DNA of 64,000 nucleotides. It comes from Tistlia sp040905785 (GTDB lineage Bacteria > Pseudomonadota > Alphaproteobacteria > Kiloniellales > DSM-21159). How positions within the stretch are numbered: the stretch's first letter is position 1; each line of letters starts with the position of its first letter. The notes below the pieces were generated by a model, which saw only the letters and a program-made list of their open reading frames with translations, had not been told where the DNA came from and did not search any database. Position numbers and translations under genes: made by a program. This document shows, piece by piece, positions 1 to 9,212 of the stretch. The stretch covers positions 40,042-104,041 of the forward strand of contig NZ_JBBDQW010000061.1 of the NCBI RefSeq assembly GCF_040905785.1. Reading direction: 5' to 3'.

Positions 1-3000
1 CCGCAGGGCCCGGAGGAGGCGCCGCGCATCGCCGGCCTCTCCTCCTTCGGCGCCGGCGGCGCCAACGCCCACGTCATCCTCGAGGAGTACGAGGAGCCCG
101 AGGCGCCGTCGGCAGAGGCGGGCCGCTTCCCCATCGTGCTGTCGGCCCGCAGCGAGGAGCGGCTGAAGGCCTATGCCGCCCGCCTGGCCGATTTCCTGGC
201 GGCGCGCCTGGCCGCCGGTGAGGCGCCCGAGCTCGCCGACCTGGCCTACACGCTGCAGGTCGGCCGCGAGGCGATGGACCATCGACTGGGCCTGGTCGCG
301 GACTCGCCGGAGGCGCTGCGCGCGCGGCTCGAGGCTTTTGCCGCCGGGTCCGAGGTCGCCGAGTCCGGGCGTGCGGGCCTCCACCTCGGCCACGCCCGCC
401 AGGCCCGGGAGATCGCCGGCGCCGGGGAGGCGGCGCTGCAGGAGCGGCTCGCCGGCTGGTTCGCCGCCGGCGAGCACGATCGCCTGCTGAGCTTCTGGAC
501 GAAGGGTGTATCGGTCGACTGGGAGGCCCTGCAGCGCGGCCGTCGGGCTGCCGGGCGCCTGCCCCGGCGCATCGCCCTGCCGAGCTATCCCTTCGCCACG
601 ACCCGCTACTGGCTGCCGATCCCGGCAGCGGAGGTCGAGACCGCGCCGGAGCCCGCACCGCCGGCCCAGACCGTCGCGGCGGCACCCTTGCCGGCACCCG
701 CCGCGACCTTCGCGAAGCCCCACGCCGTCGTCCTGCGCGACCCGGCCTCGGTGCCGACCCGCTTCCCGCAACCGGCGGCGGCCGGGCAGCGCACCCTAAG
801 AAAGTTGTCGAGCTTCGGCCCGCAAGCCCTGGAACCGCTTGGACAAGAGGCGGCGCTGGTGCTGCAGGATCTCGGCGAGGGCCTCGTCTCGGTCGGGCCG
901 GATCCGGCCGATGCGCGCCCGCTCGATCCCGAGGCCGCCTGCGCCGCTCTCGTCGCCTGCCTCGGCTGGCTCGGCGGCCAGGGGGAGGCCGGGTCGAAGG
1001 TGCTGCTGCTGAAGGGACTCGACCGGCTGCTGGCCGACAGCCCGTCGTCGGCCTCGGTCCGGATGGCGGCCGAGGCGCTGGCCGCCTGCGCGCTGCCGGT
1101 CGTGGCCGTGCTGGAGGGCGAGATCCGCGGCGCCGCCGCCACCCTGGCCGAGGCCTGCGACCTGGCGATCTGCAGCACCGAAGGCACCTACGCCTTCGGC
1201 TCGGCAGCGGCGCTGCCCGGCAGCGAGCTCCGTCAGGCCGGCTTCACCCTGCCGGTCGTGGCCACGGACGAGCTCGAGGCGCGCGCGCTCGAGTTGGCGC
1301 GCAGCATCGCGCGCGGCTCGGCGCCGGCCCTGGCCGCGCTCAAGGGGCATCTGGCACGGGACGGAAGCGCGCTCGCCCCGCGCGGGCAGGGCGGGACGCT
1401 GGCGGCCGACCTCGCCGGACCCGCGCGCGCGGAGGCGGCGGGCGCGCCCAGGCGCATCGCCCTCGACTCCGCGGTCGTGACCCTCGAGGCCTACCCCGAC
1501 GGGGTCGCCGTGATGACGCTCTGCGAGCGGGCGAGCCGCAATACCTTCTCGCCGGCCTTCGTCGAGGGCGTCCTGGAGGCCTTCGAGCGGATCGACGGCG
1601 ATCCCGGCCTCAAGGTCGTGGTGCTGACCGGCTTCGAGTCCTACTTCGCCTGCGGCGGCACCCGCGAGGGCCTGCTGGCGATCCAGGGCGGCCGCGCGCG
1701 CTTCACCGACGAGCAGAGCTACAGCCGGCCGCTCGCCTGCGAGATCCCGGTGATCGCGGCGATGCAGGGCCACGCCATCGGCGCCGGCTGGGCGATGGGC
1801 CTGTTCTGCGACGCCGCCGTCTACAGCGAGGAGAGCGTCTACCAGAGCCCCTACATGCTCTACGGCTTCACGCCGGGCGCCGGCTCGACGCGGGTCTTCC
1901 CGGAGCGCCTGGGCGCGGGCCTCGGCCGCGAGGTCCTGTTGACCGCCCGCGAGTACCAGGGCCGCGAGCTGCGCGCGCGCGGCCTCGGCCCGGTGCTGCC
2001 GCGCCGCGAGGTCCTGGGCCACGCGCTCGCCCTGGCGCACCGCCTGGCGAGCTCGAGCCGGCAGGCCCTGGTCGAGGACAAGCGCAGCCGCAGCGCGGCG
2101 CTGCGCGCCAGCCTGCCCGCGGTCTTCGAGCGCGAGCTGGCGCTGCACGACCGGACCTTCGTCGGCAACCCCGAGGTCATCGAGCGGATTGCCCGCCACT
2201 TCGAGGGCGCCGCGCCGGAGCCGGCGACACCGCCGGCTGACCGCGGGTCGGCGCCCACGCCCGGCGCGCTGTGCGAGATCCTGCGCGAGACCCTGGCCGC
2301 CGAGCTGCAGATGGCGCCGGAGCAGATCGAGGAGGAGACTCCCTTCATCGACCTGGGCCTGGACTCGATCGGCGCCGTCACCTGGGTGCGCCGGCTCAAC
2401 GAGCGGCTCGGCCTTTCCCTGGCCGCGACCAGGGCCTACAGCCACCCGAACCTGCTGCGCTTCTCGGCCTTCGTCCTGGCCGAGCTGGGCGGAGACCGGC
2501 CGGAGGCCGAGGCCGGCACCGGCCTGCAGGACGCCGAAGAGCTGCGGGCCTGGCTGCGCGAGACCCTGGCCCGGGAGCTGGGGATGGCGCCGGGCGAGCT
2601 CGACGAGGACGCCAAGTTCATCGACCTCGGCCTCGATTCCATCGCCGCTGTCACCTGGATTCGGGCGATCGCCGAGCGCTACGGCCTGGCCGTCGCCGCG
2701 ACGCGCGTCTACAGCCACCCGACGCTCGCCGAGTTCCACCGCCACCTGGTCGAGCTCGGCCGGCAGCAGGGCGTCTTCGGTGGCTCGGGCACGCCGGCGG
2801 CCGTCGCGGCCCCCCGCGCCGCGCCGCCGGCGCATGAGCCGGTCCTGCTGCACGCCTTCCCCCTGACGCCTGCCGCGGCGCCGCACCCGGCGCCCGACAT
2901 CCCGGCGCCAGCGGTCCCGACGGCCGCGACCCAGGCCGCCACCACGCAGCCGATCGCCATCGTCGGCATGGCCGGCCAGTTCCCCAAGGCCGGCGACCTC

Positions 3001-6000
3001 CGCCAGTTCTGGCGAAACCTCGCGGAGGGACGGGACTGCGTGTCGGAGATCCCGCCGTCGCGCTGGCCGCTCGAGGACTACTACGACGCCGACCGCAGCG
3101 CGCCCGGCAAGACGGTCTGCCGGCGCATGGGCCTGCTCGAGGACATCGACCGCTTCGACCCCCTGTTCTTCGGCATCGCGCCCGCCGAGGCCGAGCTCAT
3201 GGACCCGCAGCAGCGGCTGTTCCTGGAGAATAGCTGGCGCTGCATCGAGGACGCCGGCTACGACCCGCAGGCCCTGGCCGGCAGCCGCTGCGGCGTCTTC
3301 GTCGGCTGCGGTGCCGGCGACTACCACCAGCTGCTGGCCGGGCAGCCGCCGAGCGCCCAGGGGCTGATCGGCGAGTCGGTGGCCATGCTGCCGGCGCGCA
3401 TCGCCTACGTCCTCGACCTGCAGGGGCCCTGCCTCGCCATCGACACGGCCTGCTCGGCCTCCCTGGTCGCCATCGCCAATGCCTGCGACAGCCTGGTGCT
3501 CGGCGACAGCGACCTGGCGCTCGCCGGCGGCGTCTACGTCGTCACCGGCCCCGACATCCACGTCAAGATGAGCCAGGCCGGCATGCTGTCCCCGGACGGC
3601 CGCTGCTACAGCTTCGACCAGCGCGCCAACGGCTTCGTGCCCGGCGAGGGCGTCGGCGTGCTGCTGCTCAAGCGCCTGGCCGACGCCGAGCGCGACGGCG
3701 ACGACATCCGCGCCGTGATCCGCGGCTGGGGCGTGAACCAGGACGGCCGGACCAACGGCATCACCGCGCCGAACCAGGAGTCCCAGACCCGCCTGGAGGT
3801 CGGCGTCTACCGCAAGTTCGTCCTCGATCCCGAGCGCATCGGCCTGGTCGAGGCGCACGGCACCGGCACCAAGCTCGGCGATCCGATCGAGGTCGAGGCG
3901 CTCCGCGCGGCCTTCGGAAGCTTCACCGACCGGCGCGGCTTCTGCGCCCTAGGCTCGGTCAAGAGCAACCTCGGCCACCTGGCGACGGCCGCCGGCGTCA
4001 CCGGCGTCGTCAAGACGGTGCTGGCGCTGCAGACGGGCCTGCTGCCGCCGACCATCAACCACGAGACGCCGAACGAGCACATCGCGCTCGAGGACAGCCC
4101 CTTCTACGTCAACACCGACTGCCGGCCCTGGCCCGCCGGGGCCGGGGGCGAACGCCTCGCCGCCGTCAGCTCCTTCGGCTTCAGCGGCACCAACGCGCAC
4201 CTGGTGCTGGGCGAGGCGCCGCCGCGCCCGCCCGCCGCCGGGATGGCCGAGGGACCGGTGCTCTTCCCGCTGTCGGCGCGCAGCCCCGAGCAGCTGGCGC
4301 GCTATGCCGGCGCCCTTGCCGAGTGGCTGGCCGAGGAGCCGGAGGCGGCGAGCCTAGCCGAGCTCGCCCATACCTTCCAGACGGGCCGGCCGGCCTTCCG
4401 CCACCGCCTGGCGATCCTCGCCGCCACCCGCGAGGAGCTGCGCGAGCGGCTGTCGGCCTGCGCCGCGAACGACCTCGGTGACCCGCACTGCTGGACCGGC
4501 GAGGCCGGCAAGGCCGTGCCGCCCACCTCGGCGCGGGCGCCGGGGCCAGCCGACCTGGCGGGCCTGGCCGCGCGCTGGGTCGCGGGCGAGCCGGTCGAAT
4601 GGCGCCGGCTGCACCGGCCCGGGCAGGCGCGCCGCCGCCACGGCCTGCCGAGCTATCCCTTCGCCCGCGAGCGCTACTGGGTGCCGGAAGCGGCGAGCGC
4701 CGCTGAGCCCGCCAAGGTGCCCGCCGAGAAGACGGCCGCCGAGCCCGGCCCCTGGCGCCGCAGCGCGCTGCCGGAGGGTCTCGACTGGCAGGGCCGGCTG
4801 CGCGAGCGCCTGGACGGCGAGATCCTGGTCGTCGGCGACGAGGCATCGGCAGAGGGTCGGGCCCTGGCGGCGCTGCTCGGACGGCTGGCCGAGGCCGCCG
4901 CCCTGTCGGCCCAGCCGCGCCTCCGCTTCTGCCGCGCCGAGGCGCTGGCGCCGGAACCGGCGCCGGACTGGGCGATCCTGCTGGCGGAGGAAGCGGGGGG
5001 CGAGCAGACGTCCGCCCTGGTCAGCCGCCTGGCCGCCGGTGCCGGCCGGCTGGCTCTCTTCGCGAGGGCCGACGCCGCGACGGCGGAGCGGCTGGGGGCC
5101 GCGCTTGCGGCAGAGCCCTCCGGCGCCCGTCGCCCGCTCCTGCTGGTCGGGCAGGACGACACTTCCGATGCCGCGGCGGCGATGCAGCGACTGGTCACGG
5201 AGTGGCTGGCCTGCGAGGGGCAGGACGGGCTGAGCGAGGTCCGCTACGAGGGCGACCGGCGGTTCTGCCGCGTCGCGCGCGCCGAGACCGGCGTCGAGCG
5301 CCTCTGCCGGCTCGAGGTCGACTGGCGGCCCAAGGCGCCGGTGCCGGCCGAGCCGCCGCTGCGCCGCCGCACCCTGCTCCTGCTGGTTAACGAGGAGACC
5401 TGCGAGCTTGCCGGCCGCCTGTTCGAGCCGGGCGACTTCGAGCGGGTCGTGCTGGTCGGCGACGCCAGCGTGCCGGCCGGCCGGCTCGACAACGTCATCG
5501 ACTTCGCCGACCCGGCCGCCGCCCGGATCGGCGCCCGCATCCTGCTCGACCGCTTCGAGGACATCGACCACCTGGTCGACCTCGGCGCCCTGCACGAGGC
5601 ACCGGCCGAGGAGGACGAGGACCCCGCAGGCCGGACGCTCTTCTATCAGGCGCTGGTCGGCACCTGCCGCGACCTCTCGATCCTCTACCTGACCAAGGGC
5701 CTGCTGCCCTTCCGCTGCGAGCGGATGAGCCTGGCCGGCGCCCGCTTCGCCGGGCTGGTCGCCATGCTCGGCGCCGAGTACCGCCAGGTCGCCGCCCGGG
5801 TCCTGGATATCGACCAGGCGACCCAGGACGACCCGCCGCTGCTGCGGCGCCTGCTCCTGCAGGAGCTCGGGTCCGCGCTGCAGGAGACCACGCTCTGTGT
5901 CCGCGAGGGCGCGCGCTTCGCGCCGCTGCTGGCGGCGGAGGCCGCGGGGTCTGGCGGGCTCGACTCCCTGGAGCTGAACCCCCTGGAACTCGACCCCCTG

Positions 6001-7404
6001 GAGCTGGACGAGGAGGCCGTCTACGTCGTCAGCGGCGGCACCAACGGCGTCGGGCTGGAGATCGCGGGTCACCTCGCCGACAGGGGTTGCCGCAAGCTCG
6101 TGCTGATGGGTGTGACGCCGCTGCCGCCGCGCGAGAGCTGGGCCCAGGCGCTCGAGCAGGAGGCGCTGGAGCCCTACCTCGCGGACAAGCTGCGCGCGCT
6201 GCTCGCGCTCGAAGCGCGCCTCGAGCAGCTCGAGGTCTATACAGGCTCCCTGGCCGTCCGCGACGCCCTGCGCCACTACTTCGTGCGGGTCCGCGCGACC
6301 CTGGGGCCGATCCGCGGCGTGGTCCACGCCGCCGCGCTCTACTCCGATCCGGCGACGCCGGCCTTCGCCGCCAAGAGCCTGGAGTCCCTGCGCGCCGTCT
6401 GGGAGCCGAAGGCCGAGGGGCTGGAGAGCCTGCACGCCGTCTTCAAGGCGGACCCGCTGGACTTTTTTGTCTCCTTCGTCTCCCTGACCGGGCTGGTCCC
6501 GCACCTGGCGCGCGGCGCCGCCGACTACGCCATGGCCAACGCCTTCGTCGATTTCTTCACGACCTACCAGCACCGGCAGCACGAGCGGCGGTGCTACCGC
6601 ACGATCCTCTGGTCGGACTGGAACGAGACCGGCGGGATCACGCGGGTCGCGCCGGAACGGGCGGCGGCCGTGCGGGAGACCTTCGCGCGGCTCGGCCTGC
6701 GGACCTTCTCGAACCGGGAGGGCCGGGCGCTCTTCGACCGGGCGATGGGCGAGGGCCTCGGCAGCCGGGTGATCGTCGGCTACCTCGACCCGCGCCGCTT
6801 CGAGCAGGTCCGCCCGCAACTGCTCCACGCCCAGCCCGCCATGCCCGAGCCCGTCATGCCCAAGCCTGCCGGGTCCGAGCCGGAAGGGCCGGCGGCGCTC
6901 CTGCTCGGGCACCTGGAGCGCTGGGAGGCCGAGAAGCGGGCCGGGCGGGCGGTGCCGCCCCGCGAGATCACCGCCGTCGTCGGGCTGCCCGAGATCCGGC
7001 GCCTCGCGCCCGCGCTGATCCATCGCCTCCACGCGCTGCTGTTCGGCGCCGCGGCCCCGGTCGCCGAGGGCGCGCCGGTCGAGACGCCGGCGGCCGTGCG
7101 TACCCCGGCCGAAAGCGCCCCGGCCGAGAGCGCCCCAACCGAGAGCGCCCGGGTCATCGCCGAGACGGTCCGCGAGGTGCTGAAGCTGAAGACCCTCGAT
7201 CCCGCTCAGCCCTTCCAGAGCTATGGCCTGGATTCGATCTCGGCGATGGTGCTCTCGACGCGCCTGGAAAAGCGCCTGGGGCGGGAGCTGCCGCCGCAGT
7301 GGCTGATCGAGCACCCGACCGTCGAGAGGCTGTCGCGCCACCTGGCGGCGCAAGGGGCTTCGCCCCAAGCCGGCACGTCCCAGCCCTCGGGCGGCACGCT
7401 GTGA
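1..7404 (+). CDS. trans-AT polyketide synthase, 3' part (KS end-ECH-ECH-ACP-ACP-KS-KR-ACP)
   Basis: The frame is open from base 1, so the gene starts upstream; 2467 residues are visible. In order (residues counted from base 1): the end of a KS (GGANAH, 13-31); post-KS linker to YPFATTRYW (about 203); a short degenerate enoyl-CoA hydratase (ECH)-like segment (266-455); a full PksI-type ECH (486-735, FACGGT and YGFTPGAGST); two ACPs with serines at 789 and 880, each with Trp six residues after the Ser, the known flag for HMGS-type beta-branching; a complete KS (983-1408, Cys1151 in DTACSAS, HGTGT, KSNLGH); linker to RYW (about 1560); a KR (2007-2260, GGTNGVG, YAMAN); and a terminal ACP (Ser2412). 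There is no AT domain, so loading must occur in trans. The stop overlaps the next start as GTGA. HMG-synthase and the decarboxylating KS needed for beta-branching are not in the window and may lie upstream. Confidence 0.95.
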   Translation, partial: PQGPEEAPRIAGLSSFGAGGANAHVILEEYEEPEAPSAEAGRFPIVLSARSEERLKAYAARLADFLAARLAAGEAPELADLAYTLQVGREAMDHRLGLVADSPEALRARLEAFAAGSEVAESGRAGLHLGHARQAREIAGAGEAALQERLAGWFAAGEHDRLLSFWTKGVSVDWEALQRGRRAAGRLPRRIALPSYPFATTRYWLPIPAAEVETAPEPAPPAQTVAAAPLPAPAATFAKPHAVVLRDPASVPTRFPQPAAAGQRTLRKLSSFGPQALEPLGQEAALVLQDLGEGLVSVGPDPADARPLDPEAACAALVACLGWLGGQGEAGSKVLLLKGLDRLLADSPSSASVRMAAEALAACALPVVAVLEGEIRGAAATLAEACDLAICSTEGTYAFGSAAALPGSELRQAGFTLPVVATDELEARALELARSIARGSAPALAALKGHLARDGSALAPRGQGGTLAADLAGPARAEAAGAPRRIALDSAVVTLEAYPDGVAVMTLCERASRNTFSPAFVEGVLEAFERIDGDPGLKVVVLTGFESYFACGGTREGLLAIQGGRARFTDEQSYSRPLACEIPVIAAMQGHAIGAGWAMGLFCDAAVYSEESVYQSPYMLYGFTPGAGSTRVFPERLGAGLGREVLLTAREYQGRELRARGLGPVLPRREVLGHALALAHRLASSSRQALVEDKRSRSAALRASLPAVFERELALHDRTFVGNPEVIERIARHFEGAAPEPATPPADRGSAPTPGALCEILRETLAAELQMAPEQIEEETPFIDLGLDSIGAVTWVRRLNERLGLSLAATRAYSHPNLLRFSAFVLAELGGDRPEAEAGTGLQDAEELRAWLRETLARELGMAPGELDEDAKFIDLGLDSIAAVTWIRAIAERYGLAVAATRVYSHPTLAEFHRHLVELGRQQGVFGGSGTPAAVAAPRAAPPAHEPVLLHAFPLTPAAAPHPAPDIPAPAVPTAATQAATTQPIAIVGMAGQFPKAGDLRQFWRNLAEGRDCVSEIPPSRWPLEDYYDADRSAPGKTVCRRMGLLEDIDRFDPLFFGIAPAEAELMDPQQRLFLENSWRCIEDAGYDPQALAGSRCGVFVGCGAGDYHQLLAGQPPSAQGLIGESVAMLPARIAYVLDLQGPCLAIDTACSASLVAIANACDSLVLGDSDLALAGGVYVVTGPDIHVKMSQAGMLSPDGRCYSFDQRANGFVPGEGVGVLLLKRLADAERDGDDIRAVIRGWGVNQDGRTNGITAPNQESQTRLEVGVYRKFVLDPERIGLVEAHGTGTKLGDPIEVEALRAAFGSFTDRRGFCALGSVKSNLGHLATAAGVTGVVKTVLALQTGLLPPTINHETPNEHIALEDSPFYVNTDCRPWPAGAGGERLAAVSSFGFSGTNAHLVLGEAPPRPPAAGMAEGPVLFPLSARSPEQLARYAGALAEWLAEEPEAASLAELAHTFQTGRPAFRHRLAILAATREELRERLSACAANDLGDPHCWTGEAGKAVPPTSARAPGPADLAGLAARWVAGEPVEWRRLHRPGQARRRHGLPSYPFARERYWVPEAASAAEPAKVPAEKTAAEPGPWRRSALPEGLDWQGRLRERLDGEILVVGDEASAEGRALAALLGRLAEAAALSAQPRLRFCRAEALAPEPAPDWAILLAEEAGGEQTSALVSRLAAGAGRLALFARADAATAERLGAALAAEPSGARRPLLLVGQDDTSDAAAAMQRLVTEWLACEGQDGLSEVRYEGDRRFCRVARAETGVERLCRLEVDWRPKAPVPAEPPLRRRTLLLLVNEETCELAGRLFEPGDFERVVLVGDASVPAGRLDNVIDFADPAAARIGARILLDRFEDIDHLVDLGALHEAPAEEDEDPAGRTLFYQALVGTCRDLSILYLTKGLLPFRCERMSLAGARFAGLVAMLGAEYRQVAARVLDIDQATQDDPPLLRRLLLQELGSALQETTLCVREGARFAPLLAAEAAGSGGLDSLELNPLELDPLELDEEAVYVVSGGTNGVGLEIAGHLADRGCRKLVLMGVTPLPPRESWAQALEQEALEPYLADKLRALLALEARLEQLEVYTGSLAVRDALRHYFVRVRATLGPIRGVVHAAALYSDPATPAFAAKSLESLRAVWEPKAEGLESLHAVFKADPLDFFVSFVSLTGLVPHLARGAADYAMANAFVDFFTTYQHRQHERRCYRTILWSDWNETGGITRVAPERAAAVRETFARLGLRTFSNREGRALFDRAMGEGLGSRVIVGYLDPRRFEQVRPQLLHAQPAMPEPVMPKPAGSEPEGPAALLLGHLERWEAEKRAGRAVPPREITAVVGLPEIRRLAPALIHRLHALLFGAAAPVAEGAPVETPAAVRTPAESAPAESAPTESARVIAETVREVLKLKTLDPAQPFQSYGLDSISAMVLSTRLEKRLGRELPPQWLIEHPTVERLSRHLAAQGASPQAGTSQPSGGTL
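5968..6009 (+). repeat. in-frame 15-nt tandem repeat in PKS linker (PLEL-type)
   Basis: About 2.8 copies of a 15-nt unit encode LELNP, LELDP, LELD just before the KR Rossmann fold. It lies in a linker, so copy-number change would alter only linker length. Confidence 0.8.
6835..6879 (+). repeat. in-frame 15-nt degenerate tandem repeat in KR-ACP linker
   Basis: Three diverged 15-nt units encode PAMPE, PVMPK, PAGSE between the KR and the final ACP of the first PKS. Confidence 0.6.
7108..7152 (+). repeat. in-frame 15-nt tandem repeat in KR-ACP linker
   Basis: Three near-identical 15-nt units encode AESAP, AESAP, TESAR immediately before the last ACP of the first PKS. Confidence 0.8.
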
Positions 7405-8519
7405 GCGAGACCGTCGAGCAGCTGCTCGGCCTGCGCCCGACCGCCCGGCGGGCCGCGCCGCCGCGCCAGGGCATGCGCTTCAGCGTCCTGTTCTTCTCGG
7501 ACGTCCGCAAGGACGTGGCCGACGCCGAGAAGTACGCCTTCATGCGCGACATCACCCTCTTCGCCGACCGGGCCGGCTTCGAGGCGGTCTACCTGCCCGA
7601 GCGGCACTTCCACGAGTTCGGCTCGATCTACGCCAACCCGGCGATCATGGCGGCGCACCTGATTCCCCAGACCGCGCGCATCCGCTTCCGCACCGCCGGC
7701 GTCTCGCTGCCGCTGCACCATCCGGCCGAGGTCGTCGAATGGTGGGCGATGAACGACGTGCTGTCGCAGGGCCGCGTCGACCTCGGCTTCGGCTCGGGCT
7801 GGGCGCGGGACGACTTCATCCTGGCGCCGGACAGCTACGAGGACCGGCGGCGGATCCTGAGCGAGAACATCTCCGTAGTGCAGCGCCTGTGGCGCGGCGA
7901 GCCGGTCGCCTTTCCCGGCCCCGGGGGGCAGGAGGTGACGGTGACGGTCTACCCGCGGCCGCTGCAGCCGGAGCTCACGGTCTGGCTGCTGGTCGCCCAG
8001 AACGACGGCGGCTTCCTCCATGCCGGCCGCCAGGGCTACAACGTCTTCACCATGCTCTACGGCAACAATCTCGAGGCCATGGCCAAGAAGGTCGCCCTCT
8101 ACCGGGAGGGGCGGCGCGAGGCCGGGCTCGATCCCGAGGCGGGGACCGTGACGCTGATGCTGCACACCCTCCTGCTCGAGGACCGCGAGCAGGTCCGCGA
8201 GGCCGTCGAGGCGCCCTTCCGCGACTACATCAGGAGCGCGCTCGAGGCCCACGTGAAGGCCGCCCTCGACGAGAAGGGCGGGGTGCCGCTGAGCGAGGCC
8301 GAGAAGGCGAAGATGCTGGACTACGCCTACCAGCGCTACTTCCGCACCGGCGCGCTCTTCGGCACGCCCGACGACGGCCGGCAGGTCGTCGAGCAGGCGA
8401 GGGCCGCCGGCATCGACGAGATCGCCTGCCTGCTCGACTTCGGCGCCGACTACCCCCTGGTCCGGCAGTCCCTCGGCCACCTCGAGCGCCTGGCCGCCGG
8501 CTACCGCCCGGCGGGCTGA
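7401..8519 (+). CDS. luciferase-like flavin-dependent monooxygenase of natural-product type
   Basis: A 372-residue stand-alone enzyme beginning at GTG 7401, whose TG overlaps the TGA of the PKS (GTGA), so translation is probably coupled. The N-terminal strand RFSVLFFSDV, YLPERHFHEFGSIYANP, GWARDDF and the C-terminal half match the luciferase-like monooxygenase family found in trans-AT PKS and NRPS clusters (the MupA/TIGR04020-like group), which uses reduced flavin and O2. It lacks a membrane segment or signal peptide and should act in the cytoplasm. Family members hydroxylate, N-oxidise or insert oxygen, and the sequence does not show which. Its position after the terminal ACP of the first PKS suggests action on that ACP-bound intermediate; this is inference. 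The frame is open far upstream, but that part overlaps the PKS and is not coding. Confidence 0.88.
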   Translation: MSETVEQLLGLRPTARRAAPPRQGMRFSVLFFSDVRKDVADAEKYAFMRDITLFADRAGFEAVYLPERHFHEFGSIYANPAIMAAHLIPQTARIRFRTAGVSLPLHHPAEVVEWWAMNDVLSQGRVDLGFGSGWARDDFILAPDSYEDRRRILSENISVVQRLWRGEPVAFPGPGGQEVTVTVYPRPLQPELTVWLLVAQNDGGFLHAGRQGYNVFTMLYGNNLEAMAKKVALYREGRREAGLDPEAGTVTLMLHTLLLEDREQVREAVEAPFRDYIRSALEAHVKAALDEKGGVPLSEAEKAKMLDYAYQRYFRTGALFGTPDDGRQVVEQARAAGIDEIACLLDFGADYPLVRQSLGHLERLAAGYRPAG

Positions 8520-8544
8520 GCGGGCCTACGGCGTCGGGCGCCTT

Positions 8545-8652
8545 CACGCCCCTCGACAGGCTCGGGACGAAGCAAGGGGTGGCGCGGCTTCACGATCCGA
8601 CCCTTCGAGCCCTCTCCCTCTTTGCTTCGTCCCGAGCCTGTCGAGGGGCGTG
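8545..8652. repeat. perfect 31-bp inverted repeat with 46-nt spacer (dispersed palindrome)
   Basis: The arm at 8545-8575 is the exact reverse complement of 8622-8652; both carry the core CCCCTCGACAGGCTCGGGA or its complement. A third partial copy of the arm lies at about 8680-8696. A related pair occurs at 63757-63868. It sits in the 249-bp gap after the luciferase-like gene and could act as a terminator or be a REP-like element. Confidence 0.9.
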
Positions 8653-8768
8653 CGCGCACCGCCGGCGACGAAGCCTGCCGCCCCTCGACGAGCCCGCGGG
8701 CGGCGATTGGCCGCCCTCGGGCCTGATGCCGGCTGCGCGACACTGGGCGCCCCGATGGAGTTGCGCCC

Positions 8769-9212
8769 ATGCCCTCTGCAGATCTCCTGATCCCCTTCTT
8801 CCTGGCCTCGGCGGTCTTCGCCTGCGTCCCCGGGCCGGGGATGTTCTACGCCGCCGCTCAGACGCTCGCCGCGGGCCGGAAGGCCGGCTGGTGGTCGGCG
8901 CTCGGCTTTCATATCGCCGGCCTTGGGCATATCGCCGCCGCCGCCTTCGGCGTCTCGGCCCTGCTCGCCGCCGTGCCGGCGCTCTTCACGGCAATGAAGC
9001 TCGTCGGCGCGGCCTACCTGATCTGGCTCGGCGTCAGGTACCTGAGAGGCGGGCGGTCCTCGGTGCCCGCGCCCCGCAGGACGCCCGCGCCGACGGCGCT
9101 GAAGGCGCTGCGCGACAGCGTCGTGGTGGAGGCCTTGAACCCCAAGTCGGCGCTCTTTCACCTCGCCTTCCTGCCGCAGTTCACGGATCCCGCCGCAGGC
9201 CTCCCGATCTAG
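8769..9212 (+). pseudogene. LysE/RhtB-family amino-acid exporter, 3'-truncated
   Basis: The ATG at 8769 follows a plausible GGAG site (8757-8760). The 147-residue product begins like a LysE-family exporter: a first hydrophobic segment with the family PGP motif (VPGPGMFYAA), further membrane segments at about 42-95, and NPKSALFHLAFLPQF near residue 125. Family members are usually about 205 residues, so roughly the last 60, with the final membrane helices, are missing. Homology runs to DPAAGLP and then meets a stop that overlaps the stop of the convergent acyltransferase gene (shared CTAG). The abrupt end where the cluster gene begins suggests a recombination junction. A short functional variant is possible but less likely. 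Confidence 0.75.

Noticed and set aside
4600..4690. Possible cis-AT domains after each KS (YPFxxxRYW motifs look like post-AT linkers)
   Set aside because: There is no GHSxGE or AFHS motif in any module; only about 170-200 residues separate each KS from the YPF motif, which is the remnant flanking linker of trans-AT systems.
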